This document shows positions 34,700-42,737 of a stretch of DNA of 64,000 nucleotides, in pieces (within the stretch, counting starts at the first letter, position 1; each line of letters begins with the position of its first letter). The stretch is from contig JBGANQ010000016.1 in assembly GCA_044222245.1 (NCBI GenBank), forward strand, positions 68,062-132,061, given 5' to 3'. The notes under the pieces are model-generated. The model had not been told where the DNA came from and did no database searches. It worked only from the letters and a program-made list of their open reading frames with translations. The stretch is from CALFML01 sp044222245. GTDB taxonomy: Bacteria > Myxococcota_A > Polyangia > Palsa-1104 > JAEUJZ01. Made by a program: the position numbers and the translations under genes.

Positions 34700-35215
34700 G
34701 TGCTTTCCCCGGCGTGCGCGATCCGTATTACAATTTGGTTCGTGTTCCGGATCGCGTGCCGAAGGCTGCGGTCGGTGGCGCTCTTTCGCCGCCGGCTGGC
34801 TGGCCTTTTGCTCGTCTTGTACGTGGTGGCGCTGCACGGCCTGCCAGCGCTGCACCAGGCGTTTCACCGCAACGACCACGTCCACGAGCTCGGCGGCCTG
34901 CGGTGGCTCCGACCCCTAGCGCCGCACGTTCACGCGACCGGCGAGCTGCACCAGCCGAGCGAGCCGACCGCCGAAACAGCCTGGCCCCGGCAGCGGCTTC
35001 CCGAGCTCCTGGGCGCTGCAGCGGAGGCCTGCGCGCCGCCGCTGCACCTGGCGCTCGGTCCGGCGCACGGCAGCTCGGCTCTGCTCGCTCCGATTCAGCA
35101 GGCGGCGCTTGTACAAGCCTGCTCCGTCCAGAGTTTTTGTCTGTCGCGAGAGACTCCGTCCGCTCGCGACTTCTCCGCCCGTCCCCGCGCTCGTGCTCCT
35201 CCGCAGTCGGTCTGA
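34700..35215 (+). CDS. His-rich membrane-anchored protein upstream of TonB receptor
   Basis: The 171-residue ORF has a transmembrane or signal segment ('LAGLLLVLYVVALHGLPALHQ') followed by a His-rich stretch 'HQAFHRNDHVHELGGLRWLRPLAPHVHATGELHQ' (split by other residues), then an Ala/Pro-rich domain with three Cys. The His cluster suggests metal binding in the periplasm. It lies 48 bases upstream of the TonB-dependent receptor on the same strand and is likely co-transcribed. The start (GTG at 34700) is uncertain and could be as far as 34800. Function unknown; metal handling is an inference from composition and context. Confidence 0.55.
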   Translation: MLSPACAIRITIWFVFRIACRRLRSVALFRRRLAGLLLVLYVVALHGLPALHQAFHRNDHVHELGGLRWLRPLAPHVHATGELHQPSEPTAETAWPRQRLPELLGAAAEACAPPLHLALGPAHGSSALLAPIQQAALVQACSVQSFCLSRETPSARDFSARPRARAPPQSV

Positions 35216-35263
35216 ATTCGTAACAGATTCATTCCCGAACTCGATACCAAGGAGCACGGATCG

Positions 35264-38104
35264 ATGTGTAGACATCGCAGTCTGCGCGCGCCCTTTTGGG
35301 CGTGCGCGCTTATCCCTTTTTCCTCTTTCCTCGCGGCCCCGACTCGGGCCGGCGCCCAAGCCCCTTCAGCCCAGCCTGCAGCTGCGGCGACCCCGGCCGA
35401 GCCACCGGCGCCCGCCGCTCCGACGCCCGCGCCGACCGGCAGCGAAACGCCGGCGAGCGGCGCCGCCCCAGAGTCCGCGTCCGGGGTCCAGCCCGGCCTG
35501 ACCGCACCCGTGCTGATTGAGCGTGCGGAGCCCGTTTACCCGGAAGCCGCGCGCAAGGCCGGCATCGGCGGCGTGGTGGGCCTGGAGCTCACGGTGAGCG
35601 CTGCAGGTCAAGTGACCGCGGCGAACGTCGCCCGGTCCGCCGGCTTTGGCATGGACGAGGCGGCGGCCGCCGCGGCGCGACGCTACAAGTTCCGGCCGGC
35701 GACCCGTCACGGGCAGCCGATTGAAGCGACGGTGCTGCTCGATCAGCAGTTTGCTGTGCGGCCTCACCTCACGGCCGAGGCCACGGCCGAGCCGGTGCAG
35801 GCGACCGAGGGCCCGGCACCGGCGGACGCGGCGCCGGACCCTGCAATCAAGAAGCCGCTATTTGAGACCACTGTCACCGCGCGCGGACCCACCAGCGCCG
35901 CTTCGGCCTCCAGCATCCGCAACCTCGACTTCGATCTGCGGCCGCGCACCTCGCCCAATGATGTCTTGCGCGTGGTACCCGGACTGCTCGCCGTGCAGCA
36001 CCAGGGCGGCGGCAAGGCGGACCAGGTGTTCCTGCGTGGCTTTGACGCCGATCATGGGACCGATGTCGGCATCTTCATCGATGGCATTCCGGTGAACATG
36101 GGCTCGCACGCGCACGGCCAGGGCTTTGCCGATCTGCACTGGCTGATCCCCGAAGCGCTGGAGCGGGTGGACGTCGTCAAGGGTCCCTACGACGTCCGCT
36201 TCGGCGATTTCTCGACGGCAGGCGCGGTCAACCTGATCACCCGCGAGCGCTTTGACTCGTCCAGCGTGCAGTACACCCTGGGCATGTTCCCAACGATCGA
36301 TGGGCGCCTGGTGGCGCAAGGCCGCTTTGTCGGCATCGTGTCGCCCGAGCTCAAGGGCTGGGCGGCCAAGCTCCACCCCTGGATCGCCTTCGAAGCGGCC
36401 TACGATAACGGACCGTTTACGACCCCGGAAGATCTGAAGCGCTATAACCTCTTCGGCAAGCTTACCTACGACATCACGCCCAGCTTGAAGGTCGGGATCT
36501 TTGTGCAGGGCTACGGCTCGGGCTGGGTCGGCTCGGGCCAGATCCCGACTCGCGATGTGGGCCGCATCGGCCAGTTCGGTTCGGAAGATGCATCGGAAGG
36601 CGGCCTTACCGAGCGGCAGATGTTCACCGCGTTCCTGCAGTACAAAAAGTCCGAGCACGAGCTTGATATCACCGCCTATGTCACGCGCTACCGGCTGTCC
36701 CTGTTCAGTGACTTCACGTTCTTCCTTGGCAATCCCACGAGCGCCGATGAGATCGAGCAGGACGACGCCCGCGTCTTCGCCGGCGCCAAGCTTGCCTACC
36801 GCTTCACCAAGCGCTGGCGCTCCGTCTCGCTGCGCACCGCGCTCGGCGGCGAGATGCGGTTTGACAGCATCCACGTCGATCGCTGGGACACCACGTCCCA
36901 GAGCGGCGAGTTCCGCAAGCGGCTCGGCCGCCACGTCGACCGTACCGACTTTGCCCTCAGCGGCAACAACAACAACATCGACATCCTCAACCTCGCCGGC
37001 TACGCCGAAGAGGACGTGGTATTCAGCCGCTACTTCCGCCTCATCGGCGGCCTGCGCACCGACTTTTACGGCTTCAACGTAGACGATCAGAGCGAGAAGC
37101 TCGGCGCCGGCCAGCCCGCCTCGACCGGGGTGCGTCAGTTCGCTACTTTTTCCCCCAAGGCGACCGCCGTCATCTCGCCCATTCCGTCGATCTTGGACCT
37201 TTACTTGAACTTCGGCCAGGGCTTCCATACAAACCAGGCCCAGGTGGCGCTGCTCGATGGCACAACGCACGTAAACGCCGATGGCAGCTCGTTTGTAAAC
37301 CACGCGATTCCCAAGTTCTACGGGGGCGAGCTCGGGGCGCGCGCTCACCTGTGGAACCGCATCGACGCCGCCGCCGCGCTCTGGATCAGCTACCTAGAGA
37401 ACGAGACGGTGTTCGACGGCGATAATGCCACGTTTGCGCCCTCGGCGCCGACGCGCCGCCTGGGCTTTGATCTGGAGCTGCGCGCCCGCATCACCTCCTG
37501 GTTCTTCGCCGACCTGGACCTGGCGCAGGCCAGCTCGACCGCGGTTCCCGATTCAGGCAACGGCGGAGCGGTGGCGCTGGCGCCCAAGCTGTATATGACC
37601 GGCGGCTTGACCGTGAAGCACCGGGTCGGCGTCCGGGCTGGACTGCGCTTCCGCTTCCTCGGCGAGCGCCCCGCCTACGACGAGACCAGCCCTGAGTATC
37701 AGTACTTTACCGCGCGCACCCTGCCCGACGGCCGCCCCAATCCCGACTATGACCCCGGGCGCGTCACCGCGCAGGGCTACTTCATCCTCGATGCGTACGT
37801 GGCCTACCGCTGGCGCTTCCTCGAGCTCGCCGCCACGGCGCAGAACCTGCTGAACTCCCAGTGGCGCGAGGCGCAGTTCGGCAACCGCTCGTGCACCCGC
37901 GACGAGGTCTACAACCCGCAGAACCCGAGCTACGCCGGCTCGGGCAACCAGCTGGCGGACGGCACCTACGTCAACCGCTGCGGCCTGGGCTACGCGGCGG
38001 ATCCGCGCGCCGGCGGTGCCAATACGCGCAGCGGCGTGGTCGACCTGCACTACACCCCGGGCGTCCCGCTCAACCTCCAGTTCACGCTCAAGGCGTTTTT
38101 TTAG
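35264..38104 (+). CDS. TonB-dependent outer-membrane receptor with N-terminal TonB C-terminal domain
   Basis: The 946-residue protein has a signal peptide and a Pro/Ala-rich linker (about 33-78). A TonB_C-like domain follows at about 80-165 ('ERAEPVYPEAARKAGIGGVVGLELTV', '...RYKFRPATRHGQPIEATVLLDQQF'), and then a TonB-box-like 'ETTVTARGP' at 201-209. The plug domain shows 'PNDVLRVVPGLLAVQHQGGGKADQVFLRGFDADHGTDVGIFIDGIPVNMGSHAHGQGFADLHWLIPE' (in part), and a C-terminal barrel ends in 'FTLKAFF'. The fusion of a TonB domain to its own receptor is unusual. The plug motif HAHGQG and the adjacent His-rich protein hint at a metal or metal complex as ligand. AAGGAGC precedes ATG 35264. Confidence 0.9.
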   Translation: MCRHRSLRAPFWACALIPFSSFLAAPTRAGAQAPSAQPAAAATPAEPPAPAAPTPAPTGSETPASGAAPESASGVQPGLTAPVLIERAEPVYPEAARKAGIGGVVGLELTVSAAGQVTAANVARSAGFGMDEAAAAAARRYKFRPATRHGQPIEATVLLDQQFAVRPHLTAEATAEPVQATEGPAPADAAPDPAIKKPLFETTVTARGPTSAASASSIRNLDFDLRPRTSPNDVLRVVPGLLAVQHQGGGKADQVFLRGFDADHGTDVGIFIDGIPVNMGSHAHGQGFADLHWLIPEALERVDVVKGPYDVRFGDFSTAGAVNLITRERFDSSSVQYTLGMFPTIDGRLVAQGRFVGIVSPELKGWAAKLHPWIAFEAAYDNGPFTTPEDLKRYNLFGKLTYDITPSLKVGIFVQGYGSGWVGSGQIPTRDVGRIGQFGSEDASEGGLTERQMFTAFLQYKKSEHELDITAYVTRYRLSLFSDFTFFLGNPTSADEIEQDDARVFAGAKLAYRFTKRWRSVSLRTALGGEMRFDSIHVDRWDTTSQSGEFRKRLGRHVDRTDFALSGNNNNIDILNLAGYAEEDVVFSRYFRLIGGLRTDFYGFNVDDQSEKLGAGQPASTGVRQFATFSPKATAVISPIPSILDLYLNFGQGFHTNQAQVALLDGTTHVNADGSSFVNHAIPKFYGGELGARAHLWNRIDAAAALWISYLENETVFDGDNATFAPSAPTRRLGFDLELRARITSWFFADLDLAQASSTAVPDSGNGGAVALAPKLYMTGGLTVKHRVGVRAGLRFRFLGERPAYDETSPEYQYFTARTLPDGRPNPDYDPGRVTAQGYFILDAYVAYRWRFLELAATAQNLLNSQWREAQFGNRSCTRDEVYNPQNPSYAGSGNQLADGTYVNRCGLGYAADPRAGGANTRSGVVDLHYTPGVPLNLQFTLKAFF

Positions 38105-38222
38105 GCGACCCCAGGGTGTTGGCTGGAAGTCTTGACTGCGGGTCTCTGATGCTGACTCCGGCAGGCGCAGCGGAGCGGCCAGCGCAGAGTCGAAGCTCAC
38201 CTTACACGCGGTGGCGCGTACT

Positions 38223-38789
38223 CTAGATGGAAGTGACCCGGCCGCGCTGCTTGCCGACCACGTTGATCCAGGCCGTGTAGGCGAGGATCTTCAGATCCAG
38301 GCGCAGGGAGCGCTCGTGCACATAGCGGGCGTCAAGCTCGGCCGTCCGCTGCGCCCCCTGGGCCTGATAGATCTGCGACAGCCCGGTGATCCCCGGCGCC
38401 ACCGCAAAGCGCGCCGCCAGCGGCGGGTGCTGCGCGACCAGGCGGTCGACATCCTGCGGCGTGAGCGGTCGCGGACCGACCAGGCTCATGTCGCCGCGCA
38501 GGACGCTATAGAACTGCGGAATCTCATCCAGGCCGCGGCGGCGCAGCCACTGCCCAAGGCGCGTCGGTCGGCGGTCGCGCGGGTCCGGCTCGGTGGTCAT
38601 GGTGCGCAGCTTGAAGATGCGGAACCGCTGCCGATCTTTGCCGACCCGCTCCTGGGCAAAGAAGATCGGCCGGCCATCGCACAGCCAGACCGCCAGGGTG
38701 AGCCCGAGCAGCGCTCCGCCGTACACGGGCGCCGTCAGCCCGATAAGGAACAGATCGAGGGCTCGCTTGTCATTGATGCGCATCGGCAA
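38223..38789 (-). CDS. Undecaprenyl-phosphate sugar (phospho)transferase, WcaJ-like core
   Basis: The 188-residue protein is the catalytic core of the bacterial sugar-transferase family: 'RALDLFLIGLTAPVYGGALLGLTLAVWL' (membrane helix), 'GRPIFFAQERVGKDRQRFRIFKLRTM', 'RLGQWLRRRGLDEIPQFYSVLRGDMSLVGPRPL' and 'PGITGLSQI'. It transfers a sugar-phosphate to undecaprenyl phosphate to begin exopolysaccharide or O-antigen synthesis. The N-terminal multi-span domain of larger members is absent, as in minimal PglC-like enzymes. It is downstream of the radical-SAM gene, 30 bases apart. Confidence 0.92.
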   Translation of the reverse strand: MPMRINDKRALDLFLIGLTAPVYGGALLGLTLAVWLCDGRPIFFAQERVGKDRQRFRIFKLRTMTTEPDPRDRRPTRLGQWLRRRGLDEIPQFYSVLRGDMSLVGPRPLTPQDVDRLVAQHPPLAARFAVAPGITGLSQIYQAQGAQRTAELDARYVHERSLRLDLKILAYTAWINVVGKQRGRVTSI

Positions 38790-38819
38790 GGACTCCTTTT
38801 TGTGGGGGCGCGGCGCGGC

Positions 38820-40460
38820 TTAAACACCAGCGTAGACCACGCTGCCGGGGGCCGGTGCGCGACTCTGGGCTGCGTCGAGCGGCGGCGCGCTGAGCGGCCG
38901 GCGGTCCAGCGCGGCGCGGAACTGCAGGTGGCGGCGCCGCGACAGCTCGACGAGCGGCGTCCAAACGGTATGCACCAGGTCGCGCTGGATGAGCAGGTGC
39001 CACAGCAGGTTCGAGCGCTTATATAGGTAGGACATCGCCAGGTAGGCCGGCACCGCGCCCGCGTCCTGCGGCCGCCGCTTCCAGATCGAGCGGTGGGAGA
39101 ACAGGCGCGAGTAGCAGTACTCATACCCCGCGGCGAGCTCTTCGACGGTCATCCGCTGCGGACGGAACACCACGTGCGCGGTGTCGTACAGGTTCCAGTT
39201 GCGGTGCAGCAGCCTCCCCGCCTGCTCCATCGAGCGGAAAAGCGGAGTGCCCGGGTAGGGGGTCAGGATGTGGAAGGTGGCGCACTCCAGACGGTTCTGT
39301 TCGATCCAGTCGCAGGTCTGGCTGAAGACCTCGGGCCCGTCGTGATCGAAGCCCAGGACGAAGCTGCCGTTTACCTGGATGCCGTTGTCGTGGAGGATCT
39401 GCACCCGCCGCGCATAGTCGGCGGCCGCCGGCGTGCGCTTGCGCGCCTGGGTCAGGTTTTCGTCGGTGAGCGACTCGAAGCCGATGAACACCCCGGTGCA
39501 GCCGGCGAGCGCCATCTGGCGGATGAGGCCGGGGTCATCGGTGACATCGATGGTCACCGCGGCGCTCCAGATCTTTTGCAGGGGGCGCAGGGCGGCGCAG
39601 AGCTTGTGCAGGTACTCGCGGCTGGAGCCCAGGTTGTTGTCGACAAAGACGCCGTAGGGCTGGCCGTCGGCGGCGAACTCGGCGGCGATCTGCTCGGGGT
39701 CGCGCATCCGATAGGGCATCTGGAGGCCGTCTGTGGACAGGTAGCAGAAGCCGCAGCGGTTGTGGCAGCCGCGGGTGGCGATGAGGCTCGTGGTGGTGAG
39801 GAAGCTGCGCCGCGGCAAGAGCTCGCGGCGCGGGGCCGGATCGTCGCGGTAGGGGCGCCGGAAGTCGCCGCGGAAGACCGGCGTTCCGGCGATCTGCTCG
39901 CGACCGCTGCCTCCCACCTGGCGCAGCCGCAGCCGCGACTGGCCGTCCGCCGAATCGTCTGGGGAAGACCGGGCCACGGTCGCCGCTGACTCGGCGGCGT
40001 CCAGCTTGCGCAGGATCTGCGGCCAGACCTCGACGCCTTCGCCGAGCGCCAGGGCATCGGCGTGCGGCGCGCACTCGTGCGGGCAGGACAGCACATGCAG
40101 GCCGCCAAGGACCACCTTGGCGCCGCGGCTGCGGTAATAGCGGGCGAGGGCATAGGCGCGCTCGGCAAACGTCAGGTGGACGGTGATTCCCACGACCTGC
40201 GGCAGCGGATCGAGCGGCGGCGGCCCATGAAGGAGGTTCTCGTCAAAGTAGCGCACCTGCCAGTCCGGCGGCGTGGCCGCGGCGATGCTGGTGAGCGCCA
40301 GGGACGGCGTCAGCACATGCTTGCCGAAGCTGGCGTGCGGGTCCTTGGGATAAAAGGGGTTTATCAGCAGCACATAGTGACGCTGCGGAGGTCCGGCGAC
40401 GGCTGCCTCCGAGAGGGGCGGGGGGATGCGCATCGCTTCTGGCCAGAACCGTTCCTTCAT
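38820..40460 (-). CDS. B12-binding radical SAM protein
   Basis: From ATG 40460 (preceded by AAGGAGC) the protein is 546 residues. An N-terminal cobalamin-binding-like Rossmann domain ('YVLLINPFYPKD', 'VVGITVHLTFAERAYALARYYRSRGAKVVLGGLHV', 'ADALALGEGVEVWPQIL') is followed by a radical SAM core with CxxxCxxC at C232, C236, C239 ('ATRGCHNRCGFCYLS'). Later come 'FVDNNLGSSREYL', 'GVFIGFESLTDENL' and 'ILTPYPGTPLF'; a DUF4070-like C-terminal region completes it. The HTxxDG cobalamin motif is not seen, so B12 use is likely but unproven. It is next to a sugar transferase, suggesting modification of a lipid or sugar. Upstream lies an 11-bp minisatellite. Confidence 0.9.
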   Translation of the reverse strand: MKERFWPEAMRIPPPLSEAAVAGPPQRHYVLLINPFYPKDPHASFGKHVLTPSLALTSIAAATPPDWQVRYFDENLLHGPPPLDPLPQVVGITVHLTFAERAYALARYYRSRGAKVVLGGLHVLSCPHECAPHADALALGEGVEVWPQILRKLDAAESAATVARSSPDDSADGQSRLRLRQVGGSGREQIAGTPVFRGDFRRPYRDDPAPRRELLPRRSFLTTTSLIATRGCHNRCGFCYLSTDGLQMPYRMRDPEQIAAEFAADGQPYGVFVDNNLGSSREYLHKLCAALRPLQKIWSAAVTIDVTDDPGLIRQMALAGCTGVFIGFESLTDENLTQARKRTPAAADYARRVQILHDNGIQVNGSFVLGFDHDGPEVFSQTCDWIEQNRLECATFHILTPYPGTPLFRSMEQAGRLLHRNWNLYDTAHVVFRPQRMTVEELAAGYEYCYSRLFSHRSIWKRRPQDAGAVPAYLAMSYLYKRSNLLWHLLIQRDLVHTVWTPLVELSRRRHLQFRAALDRRPLSAPPLDAAQSRAPAPGSVVYAGV

Positions 40461-40602
40461 ACCTTGCTCCTTGGTCTTTATCCCCGCTCCCATCATGCCC
40501 GGTGACTAGGGCTTGGCGATCAAGCTGCTGCGCCTGGGTCGGGACTTCGCAAAGGGTGAACCAGCCGCGCGGAGAGCTGATGAAGGGTTAAAGCCCCTAG
40601 GG

Positions 40603-40668
40603 TGAACAAAGAGTGAATAAAGAATGAACCGAGAATGAATCGAGAACGAATCGAGAATGAATCGGCAA
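40603..40668. repeat. Six tandem 11-bp repeats (TGAATCGAGAA type)
   Basis: Six near-perfect copies of an 11-base unit lie head to tail (consensus TGAAtcgAGAA; variants TGAACAAAGAG, TGAATAAAGAA, TGAACCGAGAA, CGAATCGAGAA, TGAATCGGCAA). They sit between the STAS-like gene's end (40686) and the start of the radical-SAM gene (40460), i.e. in the latter's upstream region. The 11-base period equals about one helical turn, so it could bind a protein repeatedly; it is also a candidate variable-number repeat. The sequence is much more A-rich than its surroundings. Confidence 0.9.
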
Positions 40669-40685
40669 CCCGCCGGTCGCAAGCC

Positions 40686-41036
40686 CTACCGCGACTTGGC
40701 CGCGGCGGCGCGCCGCGAAGCGATGCGCTCCTGCCACAGCTTCCGCCGCTGGGCGATGATCGCCCAGGCGTCGGCTTCGCTCTTGGCGAAGGCCAGGTCG
40801 CCATTAGAGATGCCGAGGAGGCGCACGCCGCTGTTGACAAGGGTAATCAGCGTACGTACTACCGGGTTGGCGCCAAAGACGATCGCGCTTCCATCCGAGG
40901 CCGCCTGCGGGTGGGTCTTATGCCACTCGCCAATCCAGCGCCGCACCTGGGGCGGAATCGACGCCCCAGCACTTACATCGCCAAGGAGCAGCGAGTAGCC
41001 GTTTTTCTGCACGAGCGCATTGGCGGTCGTCATCAC
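40686..41036 (-). CDS. STAS/SpoIIAA-like small protein, start codon unclear
   Basis: The 116-residue reading from GTG 41036 has 'GYSLLLGDVSAGASIPPQVRRWIGEWHKTHPQAASDGSAIVFGANPVVRTLITLVNSGVRL' (in part) and ends 'FAKSEADAWAIIAQRRKLWQERIASRRAA'. The order 'lvDVs...pp.vRRw..W......iv.Ga....RtlltL......ff.se.eAraWi..qR' resembles a small family of anti-sigma-antagonist-like proteins of myxobacteria. Coding clearly continues upstream in the same frame ('NICRLQADVLAVKTRGTLELAEAQW') to a TAG at 41124-41126, but no ATG, GTG or TTG exists there. It may use a rare start (for example ATC at 41115-41117) or be 5'-damaged. Confidence 0.65.
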   Translation of the reverse strand: MMTTANALVQKNGYSLLLGDVSAGASIPPQVRRWIGEWHKTHPQAASDGSAIVFGANPVVRTLITLVNSGVRLLGISNGDLAFAKSEADAWAIIAQRRKLWQERIASRRAAAAKSR

Positions 41037-41123
41037 CCACTGCGCCTCGGCAAGCTCTAGCGTGCCCCGGGTCTTTACTGCAAGGACATCAGCCTGCAGC
41101 CTACAGATATTAAAGATGCTTCC

Positions 41124-41149
41124 CTACATCGTGCCAGCTCGGCATGTAG
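41124..41149. promoter_or_regulatory. Inverted repeat in divergent intergenic region
   Basis: CTACAT and ATGTAG, with an inner GCC/GGC and a 3-base bulge, form an imperfect hairpin in the A+T-richer spacer between the STAS-like gene and the second integrase (spacer 41124-41361). It could be an operator or recombination-related site. No further gene is seen in this spacer. Confidence 0.35.
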
Positions 41150-41361
41150 TTTATTGTAGCAGAAAACTCCGCTGGAAAGACTTTCATCTTGCGCCCGGTC
41201 GCAGAGTCAAACTATCGTAATAATATGCCTTATTCTCGTTTTTGCCCTCCGGCCGGCGTCCCTTCATCGACTGCGGGGGCGGGCCTGCCGACTGCCGCGC
41301 GGGCAAGCTCGGAGCGCACGGCTGGCGGCCCAGGCGGCCTGGCGCTGGAGGTGACCTCGCC

Positions 41362-42675
41362 ATGAGCCGCCGAGCCCCTGCTGCCTGGGTGCAGCGCTTT
41401 GATACCTGGGTCAGTCCGACTCCAGTAAAGCCCGGCGTGTGGCATCGCCGCGATGGCGGCTACGTAGTGCGCAGTCGACCTGTGGACCCACGCACCGGCA
41501 GGCTGCGCGAGATCCGCCGCGTCCTTAAGTACGCGACCGCGGTGGAGGCCTACAACTTCCTCCAGGAGGAGATCCGCAAGATCAAGGTCGGCATCGCCGA
41601 CAGCCAGCGGCCCAAGCTGCGGCTCGCCGAGTACGCCGCGCAGCTTGTCGAGCACAAGGTCGAGACCGGAGAGATCCGCTCAGCAGCGACGCGGCGCCGC
41701 TGGAAGAGCACCCTGCTCAATCAGATCCTGCCGGCCTTTGGCGACTACTATATGGATCAGCTGCGGCGCTCCGACATCCTGCGCTGGCGCAACCAGATTG
41801 CCAGCGCCATCGCCGCCGGCAAGTACTCGCCGCGCAGCTGCTCGTCCTGGCTCAAGCTCCTCAAGGTCATTGTCCGCACCTACGTGCGCGAGTACGAGCT
41901 GGAGCGTGACCCGACGGTCGGCGTGCCGACCTTTGACACCAGCATGCACCGGACGTACACCCGCGAGCAGCCAAACTCGCTGTCCTCGGACGAGCTGCGG
42001 CGGTTCCTCGACGGGATGCTGCGGCTTTATCCGGACGACTTCGCGATGGCGGCGCTCGGCTTTACCACCGGCCTGCGCACCTGCTCGCTGCGGCCGCTGC
42101 GCCGCAAGGGACCGACTCCGGATCTGCTCGTCGAGCAGGGCATTCTGCTCAACCGCCGCTCGCACACCGAGGGGCAGGAGGTCATGGAGCGGACCAAGAT
42201 CGGAATCGATCAAGAGATCGCCCTGCCGCAGGATCTCATCGAGATCCTCAAGTGGCACATCGAGCGCATGCCGCCGGGGCCGATGCGCGACTCGGACCTC
42301 CTGTTTCCCGATGAGAGCGGCCAGATCGCCGGTCGGCATCGGCTGTGGCAGCGCTTCCGCGTGGTCGCCCAGGCGGTAGGCATCAGCAAGCGGATTACGC
42401 CCCACGGGATGCGCCGGACCTCCAAGGATCTGCTGCGCCAGGCCGGCACCTCGCAGGTGGTGTCGATGGCCATCAGCGGCCACCTGACCGAGCAGATGCA
42501 CCAGCACTACTCGACGGTGACCGAGGCCGAGCAGCGCGAGAGTCTGGCCAAGGTGATCTCGCTGGCCGGCTTCAAGCAGGCGATGGCGGCGGTCAGCGCG
42601 CCGGCCGGAGCGCCGCAGCCCGGGGATGCGCAGCTGGTGGTGGCGGCTCCGGCGCGGCCGCGCAGCAAGCGCTGA
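41362..42675 (+). CDS. Tyrosine recombinase (site-specific integrase)
   Basis: From ATG 41362 (GGAGGT upstream) the protein is 437 residues with an N-terminal 'GVWHRRDGGYVVRSRPVDPRTGRLREIRRVL' arm-binding-like region (cut short here) and a SAM-like core-binding domain. The catalytic domain has Arg239 ('TTGLRTCSLRPL'), Lys279 in 'ERTKIGIDQEIALP', His348-x-x-Arg351 ('TPHGMRRTSKDLL'), His374 and Tyr383 ('ISGHLTEQMHQHYS'). A similar lone-integrase type is common in myxobacteria. No mobile-element partner genes adjoin it. It is a different subfamily from the recombinase at 28994. Confidence 0.9.
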   Translation: MSRRAPAAWVQRFDTWVSPTPVKPGVWHRRDGGYVVRSRPVDPRTGRLREIRRVLKYATAVEAYNFLQEEIRKIKVGIADSQRPKLRLAEYAAQLVEHKVETGEIRSAATRRRWKSTLLNQILPAFGDYYMDQLRRSDILRWRNQIASAIAAGKYSPRSCSSWLKLLKVIVRTYVREYELERDPTVGVPTFDTSMHRTYTREQPNSLSSDELRRFLDGMLRLYPDDFAMAALGFTTGLRTCSLRPLRRKGPTPDLLVEQGILLNRRSHTEGQEVMERTKIGIDQEIALPQDLIEILKWHIERMPPGPMRDSDLLFPDESGQIAGRHRLWQRFRVVAQAVGISKRITPHGMRRTSKDLLRQAGTSQVVSMAISGHLTEQMHQHYSTVTEAEQRESLAKVISLAGFKQAMAAVSAPAGAPQPGDAQLVVAAPARPRSKR

Positions 42676-42737
42676 CCGGCGCGGCGAGCGATAATACGCG
42701 GTGAGGCGCCGCGCCGGGCAGGGTAGACTCGCAGCCC

